A stretch of 64,000 bases of DNA from Mycoplasmataceae bacterium (GTDB taxonomy: Bacteria; Bacillota_I; Bacilli_A; Mycoplasmatales; Mycoplasmoidaceae). A program made the position numbers and the translations under genes. The stretch covers positions 103,846 to 167,845 of the forward strand of contig JAQXJX010000021.1 of the NCBI GenBank assembly GCA_029009155.1, in the 5' to 3' direction. The first letter of the stretch is position 1. Each line of letters begins with the position of its first letter. This document shows positions 1 to 10,229 of the stretch, one piece after another. Below the pieces are notes generated by a model that saw nothing but the letters and a program-made list of their open reading frames with translations, was not told the origin of the DNA and did not search any database.

Positions 1-327
1 ATTTTAGCGATGGCTAATCCTATCCCAGAAATTATGCCAGATGAAGCTTTAGCAGCAGGTGCAGAAGTTGTTGGAACAGGACGAAGTGATTTCCCTAATC
101 AAATTAATAATGTGTTAGTTTTCCCAGGAATTTTTAGGGGTGCATTAGATGTTCAAGCTAAACAAATTACTGATGAAATGAAAATTACTGCAGCTTATGC
201 AATAGCAAGCTTAGTTAGTGATGAGCAATTATCTAAAGATTACATTATTCCAAGTCCATTAGATAAATCAGTTACAAAAGTTGTAGCTAAAGCAGTTAGT
301 GATTGCTGATTAAAAAATAATAAATAG
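1..327 (+). CDS. NAD(P)-dependent malic enzyme, C-terminal part
   Basis: The gene enters from the left edge, already in frame at base 1, so only its last 108 codons are visible. Malic enzyme decarboxylates malate to pyruvate while reducing NAD(P). The ILAMANPIPEI stretch matches the family's conserved ANPxPEI motif in the nucleotide-binding domain. The following FPGIFRGALDVQA and EMKITAAYAIA segments are the usual C-terminal helices of the bacterial enzyme. One TGA (307-309) is read as Trp and the real stop is TAG at 325-327, giving a short WLKNNK tail. Fumarase starts 4 bases later, so the two form one transcription unit joining malate, fumarate and pyruvate. Which cofactor it uses cannot be judged from this fragment. 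Confidence 0.9.
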
Positions 328-331
328 GAAA

Positions 332-1708
332 ATGAATATGAGCAAGTACAAAATAATGAAAGATTCAATTGGTGAAATTGAAGTTCCAGCCGATAAATTT
401 TATGGACCACAAACACAAAGAAGTTTATTAAACTTTACAATTCATAATGAGAAGATTCCTTTTGCTTTGATTTCAGCAATCGCAACAATTAAAAAAGCTT
501 GTGCAATAGCTAATAATAAAGCAAATAAAATGGATGAAAGATCCATGAAAGCCATCATTAATGTTTGTGATATGATTATTAATCATGAATTAGATGATAA
601 TTTTGCATTATCTGTATGACAAACTGGTAGTGCCACACAGACTAATATGAATGTCAATGAGGTAATAGCTAATAAAGCTAATATTTTAGACAATACTTTA
701 CATATTCATCCTAATGATCATGTAAATATGTCACAAAGTTCGAATGATGTCATCCCTACAGCAATTCATTTAATGATTGGTGAATTAATTAATAAAAAAT
801 TATTGATTGCTATTGATGATTTAATTAATGTATTTAAAAAAGTAATTAGTGATAAAACATTTGATATTGTTAAAGTAGGAAGAACACATTTACAAGATGC
901 AACACCAATAACATTGCATCAAGAATTTTCTGCATTTATTGATATGCTAGAAAACAATAAACAAATTATCTTAGAATCATTAAATTACATTTATCAATTA
1001 CCTATTGGTGGCACTGCTGTTGGAACTGGTTTAAATGCTCCTAAAGGTTTTGATTTAAATGTTTGTAATGAATTATCTAAATTAACATCATATTCATATA
1101 AAGTAATGTCTAATAAATTCCATGGTTTAAGTTCTAAAGATTATGTTAGTAATTTACACAACTCATTAAAATTATTAGCAGAAAATTTATATAAAATTGC
1201 TAATGATATTAGATGATTATCAAGTGGTCCTAATTGTGGTATAGGAGAAATTTTAATTCCTCAAAACGAACCAGGAAGTTCAATTATGCCAGGTAAAGTT
1301 AACCCAACCCAATGTGAAAGTCTAATGATGTTATGCATTCAAGTAATTGCAAATAACTATGCAATTAGCATAGCAAACACACAAGGTAATTTTCAATTAA
1401 ATACTTTTATGCCCTTAATAGCTTACAATGTAAATCAATCCATCAATTTATTATCTGATGGAATGAAATCATTTGCTAATAAATGTGTTTATGGAATTAA
1501 ACCAAATGAAAAAAGAATTAATCATAATATCGAGCATTGCTTAATGCTTGCTACTGCTTTAAATTCGACAATCGGCTATGATAAAGTAAGTGAAATAGTT
1601 AAATATGCTCATAAGAATGGCATTAGTTTAAAAAAAGCTTGTTTAGAATTAAAATATCTAACAAGCGATGAATTCGATAAAATTGTAGATCCAAAAAAGA
1701 TGTGTTAA
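332..1708 (+). CDS. fumC: Fumarate hydratase, class II
   Basis: Class II fumarase interconverts fumarate and malate in the cytoplasm. The 458-residue length is typical. The N-terminal [19 protein letters not shown] block, the [10 protein letters not shown] substrate-binding segment, the [10 protein letters not shown] block and the [15 protein letters not shown] signature near residues 315-330 are all intact. Aspartase has similar motifs, but the N-terminal block favours fumarase. ATG at 332 or at 338 could be the start: AGGAA lies at 326-330, which gives 338 the better spacing. Two internal TGA codons encode Trp. It follows malic enzyme in the same unit, so the pair could turn fumarate into pyruvate or run in reverse as a redox sink. 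Other tricarboxylic-acid genes are not seen in the window. Confidence 0.93.
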
Positions 1709-1714
1709 TTTTTT

Positions 1715-2452
1715 TTAACTAAAATCAAAATTTTTAAAAGTGTATGCAGAAATTTTAATAATATTTAAAATTGATACTTCATCACTTTGACGTTCTTTAT
1801 CACATCATAATGATAATTTAAGATCAGTATATGCATTATCAGAATCAATTAAAAAATAATTTTGTAATTCTGGTAATGACATATCACGAGTGTAATCACT
1901 AATATGTAAACCAGGTTGGATACTCTTATCAGGAATTTCTTGAAATGATGTTTCAATTCTAATTTGAGTAATTTTTTGAGTTGTCTTGTTATTTAGTGGT
2001 AAATTTTTATTGTTATAAATTGGTCGACAATTATTTGCATTAAAATTAATTTCACTTTTGAAAGTGAAAGAGTGATTATTTTTAGATGAATAAACAGATG
2101 TTGTAAGTAATGAATCAGTTTTATCTCATTGCAATAATTCAGTACATTCACTATTGTAAAAGAAAGTATCACTAATTCAATTACGCATTGTATAGATTAG
2201 ATTATCACTTATAGTAGAAAGAGTAAGTTTACTATTAATATAATCTATCTTTTCTTCTTTTGTTTTTTCATTGAAATTAGGATCATTTTCAAAAGGAGTA
2301 GATAGATCAGCATTTCATTCACCAGTATTACTTGAATATCTAAAATGTCTAGTTGATGATAAAGTTTGTGAGCAACTTGTAATTAACATGCATGGGATGA
2401 TAGCAGCTATTGTTAATAAAGGTAAAAATAAAAAAAATTTATTTTTTTTCAT
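1715..2452 (-). CDS. Predicted surface lipoprotein, unknown function
   Basis: A 245-residue protein with a basic start, a hydrophobic stretch and a lipobox ending LITSC, with Cys27 as the predicted lipidated residue. After cleavage it would be anchored to the outer face of the membrane. The rest is rich in Ser, Thr, Asn and Asp with no recognisable enzyme motif. Several internal TGA codons (Trp) make the gene look broken under the standard code, but the frame is open from start to TAA. It ends 6 bases from the convergent fumarase stop with no terminator between. I do not recognise a family. Confidence 0.8.
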
Positions 2453-2483
2453 AATTTAATTTTTTATTTTAATATTTAGTATT

Positions 2484-3137
2484 TTATTTTTTAGAAAAAT
2501 GAATTAAATAAGCATTTGCTTTTTTAACTTCACTTAATTTCTTATACATGCAACCATGACCAGGTAAAATTAAATCATCATCACTATAAGTTGCAAGAAA
2601 CAATCTAATAGATTTAAAAATTTCTAATTGGTTTCCTGTTGGTAAGTCAGTTCTTCCTATTGTGTTATAAAAGATTGTGTCACCTGTAAATACATAGTTT
2701 TCTCATTTATAACAAACAGAACCCTTAGTATGACCTGGAGTCTCTAAAACATTAAAAACAAAAGTTCCAACTATTAATTCTTCACCTTCAAAAAACACAT
2801 AGTTATTTTCATTAATTATTTTAATTTCACCAACTATTTCTTTTGAAAAGTTATGGTTTAAAATAACATTTTTCTCTTTTAAAGGGCAATATATTTTTGT
2901 TTCAAAATTATTTACTAAAACTTCATCAGAAGAATAATGATCATAATGACCATGAGTTAGAAGTATTCCTCTTAGAGTTAGTTTATTTTCTCTAATAAAT
3001 AATGTAATTTCATTAGCATATGTAGATGGATCAATTACTACACATTCATTATTATCATTATTAATTAGTAAGAATGCATTGTTTTGGTATTCATTACCAA
3101 AAAAGGAATATAAATTTTTTGTAATTTTTTGATTCAT
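2484..3137 (-). CDS. Metallo-beta-lactamase-fold hydrolase (glyoxalase II-like)
   Basis: A 217-residue single-domain metallohydrolase. The metal-binding motif appears as LTHGHYDHYSSD (HxHxDH), followed by the conserved ETPGHTKGS block, a GDTIF segment and a late LPGHG, which are the usual ligand positions of the glyoxalase II/YcbL-type subgroup. The probable activity is hydrolysis of a thioester or related small ester in the cytoplasm; the substrate is not readable from sequence. One TGA (Trp) lies just after GSVCYK. It is transcribed away from mgtA, so the 280-base gap to mgtA contains both genes' 5' regions. Confidence 0.85.
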
Positions 3138-3193
3138 GAAGATATTATATTTTTACTTTTAAAAAGAAAAAATAATTTGGTAGATAAAAAATT

Positions 3194-3221
3194 TTGGTAA
3201 ATAAAAAATATGGTGTATAAT
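3194..3221 (+). promoter_or_regulatory. Promoter of the mgtA leader
   Basis: A consensus TATAAT lies at 3216-3221, preceded by TTGGTA at 3194-3199 with a 16-base spacer. Transcription would begin near 3228, about 190 bases upstream of the mgtA start codon, leaving a long 5' leader. Confidence 0.6.
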
Positions 3222-3241
3222 GTTTTTAATTTATAAAAAGG

Positions 3242-3334
3242 AGGATAAGAAATTGAACCCGCATTTGAATAATAATGCTGACAGTGATTATTACACCGAA
3301 AATTCAATTTTTTCAAAAGGTTCATTTTTATCCT
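3242..3334 (+). promoter_or_regulatory. Long-range hairpin in the mgtA leader (candidate cis-regulatory RNA)
   Basis: AGGATAA, AAA and TGAACC (3242-3248, 3250-3252, 3254-3259) pair with GGTTCA, TTT and TTATCCT (3319-3334). This gives 16 base pairs broken only by single-base bulges at 3249 and 3253. Inside, GCATT (3261-3265) can pair with AATGC (3274-3278) and GAAAA (3298-3302) with TTTTC (3310-3314), suggesting a multi-helix junction. The stem covers the Shine-Dalgarno and TTG start of the short reading frame at 3253. The conserved core of the M-box (ykoK) Mg2+ riboswitch is not recognisable here. Gene context suggests Mg2+ control, but that is inference. Confidence 0.55.
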
Positions 3335-3360
3335 TTTCTTCAGAAATAATTGCGTTTTAG
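3253..3360 (+). CDS. Putative 35-codon leader reading frame upstream of mgtA
   Basis: The frame starts at TTG with a very strong Shine-Dalgarno, AAGGAGGA at 3238-3245, 7-8 bases upstream; this is one of the best in the window, whereas mgtA itself has almost none. The peptide would begin MNPHLNNNADSDYYTENS, is rich in Asn, Asp and Ser, and ends SSEIIAF before TAG at 3358. It is more GC-rich than the surrounding spacer. It has no membrane segment. It could be a true leader peptide sensing translation rate, or the signals could be part of a structured RNA. Both SD and start lie inside the long hairpin at 3242-3334. Confidence 0.45.
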   Translation: MNPHLNNNADSDYYTENSIFSKGSFLSFSSEIIAF

Positions 3361-3365
3361 TGTTT

Positions 3366-3407
3366 AAAATAATAAATTAGCATGTTTATTTAATTTTTTT
3401 CTTTTCT
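3366..3407 (+). terminator. Possible attenuator hairpin before mgtA
   Basis: AATAAA (3371-3376) pairs with TTTATT (3385-3390), and AAAA (3366-3369) with TTTT (3394-3397). The stem is weak and AT-only, but it runs directly into TTTCTTTTC. It lies just after the leader frame's stop and 10 bases before mgtA, the position expected for transcription attenuation. Confidence 0.3.
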
Positions 3408-3417
3408 TATAGATAGA

Positions 3418-6141
3418 ATGAGTAAACAAATAGTAAAAACTAACAACATTAAAAATAACAAGATTAAACAAAAATCTCCCTTTACATTAAAGAGAAATCA
3501 ATTTTTACTCGAACAAGCTAAAAAAAGTGAAAACGAATGTTTGCAATCATTAAACACTACAACTGAAGGTTTAAAAATTAATGAAATTGAAGAACGTAGA
3601 GAAAAATACGGATATAATGCAATTTCTACTAAAAAACAAGATACTTGATGAATGTTACTTTTTAGTGCTTTCTCAAATCCTTTTTGTATTATCCTTTCGA
3701 TAATTGCTTGTTTGAGTATTTTAGTACCTGTTGCATCTGCAGAAAAAATTGATATTTCAGATTGAATTTCATTTGGAATTATTACTGCAATGATTTTAAT
3801 ATCAGGTTTTATGCGTTTCTTTCAAGAAGGAAGATCAAGTAAAGCAAGTGAAAAATTAAAACAAATGATTAAAACAACAATTGCAGTTAAAAGAAATGGT
3901 ATTTTTAAAGAAATTTCAATTGAAGAAATTTTACCTGGTGATATTATTAGCTTAGCTGCTGGAGATATGATACCAGCTGATATGAGAATAATATCTGCAA
4001 AAGACTTATTCATTACTCAATCATCACTTACTGGTGAATCTGAACCAGTAGAAAAACTTAGCACATTAATTGCTAATAATGTTACATCAGCTCTTGAATG
4101 TTCAAATTTGTGTTTTATGGGTACTTCTGTATCTTCTGGAACTGCTATTGGAGTTGTACTATCTATAGGTAATGAAACATATTTTGGTTCAATTGCAAAA
4201 GCCTTGACTAAAAAAAGAGAAAAAACAGCTTTTGACAAAGGTATTCTTAGTGTAAGTTGAATTATTATATGAACAATGATTGCACTATCTATTACTATCT
4301 TTATTATCATAGGTGCACAAAATAATAGTCAAAGTGGTTGATTAAATGCTTTAACATATAGTTTAGCAGTTGCTGTTGGATTAACTCCTGAAATGCTTCC
4401 AATGATTGTTACTTTAAATTTAGCAAAAGAAGCTTTCAAATTATCTAAACAAAAAACTATAGTTAAAAAATTGAATTCTATTCAAAGTTTTGGTGCAATG
4501 GATGTATTATGTACTGATAAAACTGGAACATTAACAGAAGATAAAATTATTTTGGAAAGAAATATTAATCTTGAAGGTGATGAAGATCTAAAAGTTTTAA
4601 AATATGCTTATTTAAATAGTTTCTATCAAACAGGTTTAAAAAATTTAATTGATATAGCTGTTATTGATAAAGCAAAAAGTAAAGGTATTGATAAACCAAT
4701 TTCTGGATTCACAAAAATTGATGAAATTCCATTTGACTTCCAACGTAAGAGAATGTCAGTTATTGTTAATGGAAAAGAAACAGGTGAACAATTAGTAACT
4801 AAAGGAGCGTTTGAAGAAATTATTCAAATTTGCTCACATTGTGAATATAAAGGTCAAGTTGTTCCATTATCTAAAGAACTTATTGAACAAGCAAAATCAA
4901 TAGTTTCTCAATTAAATGCTGATGGAATGAGAGTAATTGCTATTTGTATTAATAAAAATAGTTTACCAAAGGATCACCCATTCAGTATAGCTGATGAAAA
5001 AGATATGTGTTTAATTGGATTTATTGCTTTACTAGACCCACCTAAACCATCTGCTAAACTTGCTATTCAAGGTTTAGTTAAAAAAGGTGTTATGGTTAAA
5101 GTATTAACTGGTGATAATGAAACTGTTACAAAATATGTTTGTGACATGGTTGGCATTGAATCTAATACTATTTTATTAGGATCAGATATTATTAATATGT
5201 CTGACGAAGAATTAAAAAACAAAGTAATGGATGTAAATATCTTTGCAAAATTATCGCCTGATCAAAAAGCAAGAATTATTACTGCTATTAAATCTAATAA
5301 ACACATAGTAGGATTTATGGGCGATGGAATAAATGATGCAGCTGCAATGAAAGCTTCTGATATTGGTATTTCAGTTGATACAGCAGCAGATATTGCTAAA
5401 GAATCAGCTGATATTGTTTTATTAGAAAAAGACTTAACAATTTTAGAAAAAGGTGTTGTTGAAGGAAGAAAAACTTTCTGCAACATTATGAAATATATTA
5501 AAATAACAATTTCATCAAACTTTGGTAACATGTTCAGTTTACTATTTGCCGCAATGTTCTTAAATGGTTTAGAACCAATGCTACCTACTCAAATCTTAAT
5601 TTTAAATATGACTTATGATTTCTCACAATACATGTCTCCTTGAGACAATGTAGACCCAGAGTATTACATGCAACCAAGGGCTTGAAATCCAAAATCAATA
5701 TTTAAGTTTATGTTGTGTATTGGTCCTATTAGTTCGATCTTTGATATATCTAGTTTCCTAATTATGTATTATTCATTTGGATGAGGTCAAAACAATAATC
5801 CAGATACAACATTGTTATTCCAAACAGGTTGATTCTTTGAATCGTTATTAACTCAAGTAATGGTAATTTATGTATTAAGAACTCCAAAAATTCCATTTAT
5901 TCAATCATCACCATCTTTTAAAGTAAACTCTGCTTTAATTATGGTTATACTAGCAGGTACTATATTAGTATTAGTACCTGGATTAGAAACAGCTAACTTA
6001 TTCTCTTCTTTAGCCTCTAGAAATGTTGATCCTATGGCCCCTTTCTGGATACTATATGCAATTCTATTAGTTATTGCATATGTTATAACTTCTCAATTAG
6101 GTAAAGTTGCTTACAAAAAAATATTCCGTGAATGAATATAA
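3418..6141 (+). CDS. mgtA: Magnesium-transporting P-type ATPase (MgtA/MgtB type)
   Basis: A 907-residue P-type ATPase importing Mg2+ across the cell membrane, at the usual length for type IIIB pumps. In order it shows an N-terminal cytosolic region, the TGESEPVEK actuator motif, the membrane motif VGLTPEMLPMIV that is diagnostic for MgtA/B rather than Ca2+ pumps, the phosphorylation site CTDKTGTLT with Asp367, the LTGDNE and MGDGINDA hinge motifs, and C-terminal membrane helices. Many Trp codons are TGA, and the frame ends with WI then TAA at 6139. There is no clear Shine-Dalgarno before ATG 3418, in contrast to the upstream leader frame, so its translation or transcription may depend on that leader. 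Confidence 0.95.
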
Positions 6142-6168
6142 TAAAACTAGTTTTATAATAAAAATAAT

Positions 6169-6606
6169 ATGGACATTATAAAAATAGAATTATCAGAAAT
6201 AATTAATGTTGATCATTTATATAGAATTGACAATATTTATGATGAACAAGTAATTATTAATAACATTAATAAAGTTAACAATACTCAATTAGATACTTCT
6301 CATTTTATCTTTGATAGAATCGACCATGACACTATTTCTTTTTATGCAAAAGACTGCAGTGAAAAATATCAAGGAAGAGTTTGTATTAAGTATAAACAAG
6401 AAAAACATTTAAAATACATTTTTTCAATTGGTTTTTTTGTTCTTATATTCTTGCTATTAATGGGGGTTTTATTACCTTGTGCAGTTATATTTAGTAATAC
6501 AACATTGCTTTATAGTATTATTGGAATTTTTTCTGTAGATTTTTTAGGTGTTATTACAACATTAATAGTTTGACCAACAGGTCATAAAAAACATTCTAAT
6601 AGATAA
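6169..6606 (+). CDS. Small membrane protein, unknown function
   Basis: A 145-residue protein lying 27 bases after mgtA in the same direction. The first 80 residues are polar and rich in Asn, Asp and Ile. Two hydrophobic segments follow (about residues 84-105 and 110-135), separated by a short FSNTTLL turn, and then a basic tail after one TGA-encoded Trp. It may be co-transcribed with mgtA. I do not recognise a family and give no function. Confidence 0.65.
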
Positions 6607-6655
6607 TATTAATATAATTAATATAATTATCTATTTTTAGAAAGTGACATCAGTT

Positions 6656-7498
6656 ATGAGTGTTCTTAAAAAAATTTTGCATTGATTAGCATATCCATTT
6701 GTAGGGATAGCTTTTTTATGATCAATGATGCGTGTAAAACAAAAAGCAAAAACATATGCAAAGTATCCTAATTCTATGCCATTAGAAGTAAGATATGAAT
6801 ATGTATACAAGATGGCTAAAAGAGCAATTTTTCTTCGAAATATAAAAATTGAAACTTATGGCTTTGAAAAAAATCCACAAGTGCCAGCTTTATATATTGC
6901 TAATCATAAATCTACATTTGATCCAATTATTTTATTCAAATATCTTTATGAATATCCACAAACTCCATACTTTAAGTTTGTAGCAAAAAAAGAATTAAAT
7001 CAAAATGATTTTGTTTCATGTGCTTTAAAGTTGGTAGATACAATTTTTATTGATCGTGAAAATCCAAGAAGTGTTATTGAAGTTTATCGTAATCAAACAA
7101 ATATGATTAAAGAAAGAAGATCAATTGTTTTATTCATTGAAGGAACTAGAATTTATGATATTGATAAAATTGGTCCTTTCCATGCTGGTGCTTTGCATAT
7201 AGCATTCAATAATTTATGTCCAATTGTTCCAGTTGTAATGTATGGTACTATTGGAAATAATGGTAAATATGATCGTAAAGAAAATGTTAAATATGTAAAA
7301 TCTAAAAAAGTTTACGTTGAATGTTTACCAGCCATTAAATCTAATGATTACATGACTACTAATATTAATCAATTATCAGATTCATTACATGATTTAATTG
7401 AAACTAAATATTTAAGAATCCATAAATTAGTTCAAGAAAAAAGACAAAAAGAAATATTTGAAGAGCCAGATCAAAAACCAAAAGGAATTAGATTTTAA
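6656..7498 (+). CDS. plsC: 1-acyl-sn-glycerol-3-phosphate acyltransferase
   Basis: PlsC transfers an acyl chain to lysophosphatidic acid, making phosphatidic acid at the membrane. The protein has 280 residues with a hydrophobic N-terminus. The catalytic HX4D box is NHKSTFD with His84 and Asp89, and the glycerol-phosphate binding motif is FIEGTRI. The true start is ATG 6656, which requires reading two early TGA codons as Trp; this restores the N-terminal membrane segment. The stop TAA shares its last base with the ATG of thyA. Together with cdsA, cls and the PAP2 phosphatase in this window it indicates local phospholipid synthesis. Confidence 0.9.
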
Positions 7499-8367
7499 TG
7501 CAACAATATTTAAACTTACTAAAACACATTTTAGATACTGGTAGCGATAATCGTAAAAATAGGACAATAGTTGATACTATTTCTACATTTGGTTATCAAA
7601 ACCGATATGATATTTCTGAATATTTTCCTTTATTAACAACAAAGAAAGTTTATTTTAAAGGAATAGTTGCTGAATTATTATGATTTATTAAAGGTGATAC
7701 AAATATAAAGTATTTGGTTGATAATGATTGCAATATTTGAAATGAATGACCATACGAAACTTTTAAAAAATCAAGTGATTATAATGGTGAAACAATTAAA
7801 GAATTTGCACTAAAAATTAAAACAGATCCAGAATTTGCCCAAAAGCATGGAAATTTAGGTCCAGTTTATGGCAAACAATGAAGAGATTTTAATGGTTTCG
7901 ATCAATTAAAATGAGTAATTAATGAAATTAAAACTAATCCAAATTCTCGTCGTTTAATTGTAAGTGCTTGAAACCCTAATGATGTAAATAAAATGGCTTT
8001 ACCACCTTGTCATTCTTTATTCCAATTTTATGTAAACGATGGTAAATTATCTTGTCAATTATACCAAAGATCAGCTGATGCTTTTTTAGGTGTTCCATTT
8101 AATATTGCTTCTTATTCATTATTAACATATATTATTGCAGCATATACTGGGCTTAAACCAGGAGAATTTATTCACACTTTTGGTGACTTACACATATATA
8201 AAAACCATATTGAACAAGTTAATGAACAATTAACAAGAAAACCAAAAACACCTCCACATTTAATAATTAAAAGACTTCCAAAAAATATTGAAGACTTAAA
8301 TATTGATGATTTTGAAATTGTTGATTATGATCCATACCCAGCAATTAAAGGAAAGGTAGCTGTTTAA
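7498..8367 (+). CDS. thyA: Thymidylate synthase
   Basis: ThyA methylates dUMP to dTMP using methylene-tetrahydrofolate, giving dihydrofolate. The 289-residue protein carries the active-site segment [11 protein letters not shown] with Cys171, the RRLIVSAWNP phosphate-binding region, the [17 protein letters not shown] nucleotide pocket and the [12 protein letters not shown] motif. It contains many TGA tryptophans. It overlaps the plsC stop by one base and is followed after 2 bases by folA, which regenerates its folate product, a common pairing. Confidence 0.97.
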
Positions 8368-8369
8368 TT

Positions 8370-8840
8370 ATGATAAAGATGATTTGATGTGAAGATAAAA
8401 ATCATGGCATTGGTATTGATAATTCTTTAGCTTGAAATATTAAGTCAGAAATGCAACATTTCCGTAATGAAACTAAAGGTCAAACTGTTGTATGTGGTGA
8501 AAAAACTTTTATTTCATTTGGAAATAAACCTTTACCAAATAGAAAAAATATTGTTTTAACTTTAGATAAAAATTTTATTGCACCTGGTGCTATTATTTAC
8601 AATGATTTACATCAACTTTTAGCAGATTATAAAGATGAAACAATATACATAATTGGAGGAAAAACAATTTATAAATTGTTATTTCCATATGCTGATGAAC
8701 TAATCATTTCCACTTTAAATAAATCTTATAATTGTAATGTATTCATGTCATTTGATTTAAGTGACTTTAAATTAGAGAAAACTTTAAATAATGACGAATT
8801 TATAGTTAACTATTATAAAAGAGTAAAAAATGCAAAATAA
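8370..8840 (+). CDS. folA: Dihydrofolate reductase
   Basis: A short, 156-residue DHFR reducing dihydrofolate with NADPH. Recognisable elements are the N-terminal GIGIDNSLAWNIKSEM region (Met20 loop equivalent), the CGEKTFISF segment, LPNRKNIVLT and the IIGGKTIYKLLFPYADE motif that closes the NADPH site. The start is ATG 8370, upstream of two TGA-encoded Trp residues, one of which is the conserved loop Trp. The last 11 bases overlap scpA in another frame, so folA and scpA are probably translationally coupled. Confidence 0.93.
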
Positions 8841-9621
8841 TAATTTAATTTTTCATCTAAAACTAAAAGATTTTGAAGGACCTATTGCATTGTTAGATGC
8901 AATGATCCGTGAACGTAAAATGGATGTTTTAGCATTAGATGTTGCTAAAATAGCAGAACAATACCTTGCCTTTATTAAGTCAGAAATTGACACTATTAGT
9001 ATTGATGATGCAAGTGAATTTTTAGAAATGGCTACATATTTAGTTAATCTAAAATCTAAAAAAATTATTCCAATAGAGAATGTAGCAGAAAAAGAAAATA
9101 ATTTTGAATATGAACGTGATAAATTAATTCAAAGAATTATTGAATATAGAAAATATAAAGAATTAGTTAATACATTAATTGAAAAGAAACAAGAACGTAG
9201 TAAGATGCTTTCTAAAGTTGGAAATGATATAGAAAATTATGCTCCAGAATCTTTAATTCTTGAAGCTTTACCTGATAAAATTAATCCAAATAAATTATTA
9301 TCAGCAGTTATGGAAGCATTTGAAAAATATCAAATGTCTTTGTTTGTTCAAAAAAAGATTTTAGTACAAGAATTATCAATAGCAGATGTTGAAGATGCTT
9401 TATGAAATTTCTTAATCAAAAATGATGTAAAAGAAATTTCGTTTAGCAACTATCTTGAGAGAATTGATCAAATGTTACTATCTCAACAATACATTGTTAC
9501 TACTTTTTTAGCAATGCTAGATTTAACTAAATATCATAAAATTACTTTATTACAAAAAGAAAATGATCCAGAAATTTATATTACTAGAGTAATAGAAGAA
9601 AATATTACTACAGCAGAATAG
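8830..9621 (+). CDS. scpA: Segregation and condensation protein A
   Basis: ScpA is the kleisin that bridges the SMC heads in the bacterial condensin complex. The 263-residue protein begins with the typical kleisin start FHLKLKDFEGPIALLDAMIRERKMDV and continues with the SEFLEMATYLVNLKSKKIIP helix. The C-terminal winged-helix part follows one TGA Trp (ADVEDALW). The start overlaps folA by 11 bases, and scpB begins 11 bases after the stop with a GGGAG Shine-Dalgarno. Confidence 0.92.
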
Positions 9622-9632
9622 GGAGATATTTT

Positions 9633-10220
9633 ATGGAAAAAAATAATAAATCAATAATTGAAAGTGTTTTATATGTTAGTGGTGATGAAGGTATAAAAGT
9701 AGCAGATCTAAAAAAAGTTTTAGATCTAGCAACTGATGATATCCGTAAGCTTTTAAATGAAATGAAAAAAGAGATGGATAATGATCCAAATCGTGGTATA
9801 ACAATTGAATGCTTTGAGGATACATATCATTTGTTGACTAAAAAAGAAAATCATGATGAATTAACTAAATTATTTGACATTAAGATTAAAAATCCATTAA
9901 CTGGTTCAATGTTAGAAACATTAGCAATTATTGCATATAATATGCCTTGTCCAACATCAAAAGTAGAACAAATCCGTGGACATAATGCTGTCAATACTAT
10001 TCAAAAATTATTAAAATTAGAATTAATTAAAAATTTAGGAAGATCTAATATGCCAGGACGTCCTTATGTATATGAAGTAACTAATAAATTCTATGATACA
10101 TTTGGAATCAAAGATATTAAAGAGCTTCCTCAATTAGATGAAATCATGAAAGATCTAATGGATGCAGATGAAAACGTTCCAAGCGATTTAGATTTCTTTG
10201 ATTCAAACCAAGAACACTAG
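9633..10220 (+). CDS. scpB: Segregation and condensation protein B
   Basis: ScpB is the winged-helix partner of the SMC-ScpA complex. The 195-residue protein shows the usual SIIESVLYVSGDEGIKVADL start and the second winged-helix segment with LAIIAYNMPCPTSKVEQIRG, ending with the RPYVYEVTNKFYDTFGIK block. It has an acidic tail. It directly follows scpA and precedes trmB by 9 bases, in a single co-oriented cluster. Confidence 0.94.
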   Translation: MEKNNKSIIESVLYVSGDEGIKVADLKKVLDLATDDIRKLLNEMKKEMDNDPNRGITIECFEDTYHLLTKKENHDELTKLFDIKIKNPLTGSMLETLAIIAYNMPCPTSKVEQIRGHNAVNTIQKLLKLELIKNLGRSNMPGRPYVYEVTNKFYDTFGIKDIKELPQLDEIMKDLMDADENVPSDLDFFDSNQEH

Positions 10221-10229
10221 TATTTAATT

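Noticed and set aside
332..1708. Fumarase and many other genes appear split into several pieces
   Set aside because: All breaks are TGA codons in one frame at conserved Trp sites; the genes are intact under translation table 4, not pseudogenes.
2271..2459. A 62-codon plus-strand frame opposite the lipoprotein
   Set aside because: It is antisense to a complete lipoprotein gene with a clear signal peptide and lipobox.
3134..3325. A 63-codon minus-strand frame between the metallo-hydrolase and mgtA
   Set aside because: It lies opposite the structured mgtA leader, has no Shine-Dalgarno and resembles no protein; composition looks like a shadow.
3242..3334. M-box (ykoK) Mg2+ riboswitch
   Set aside because: The conserved core of that riboswitch is not recognisable, and the helix pattern is different; kept as an unnamed structured leader.
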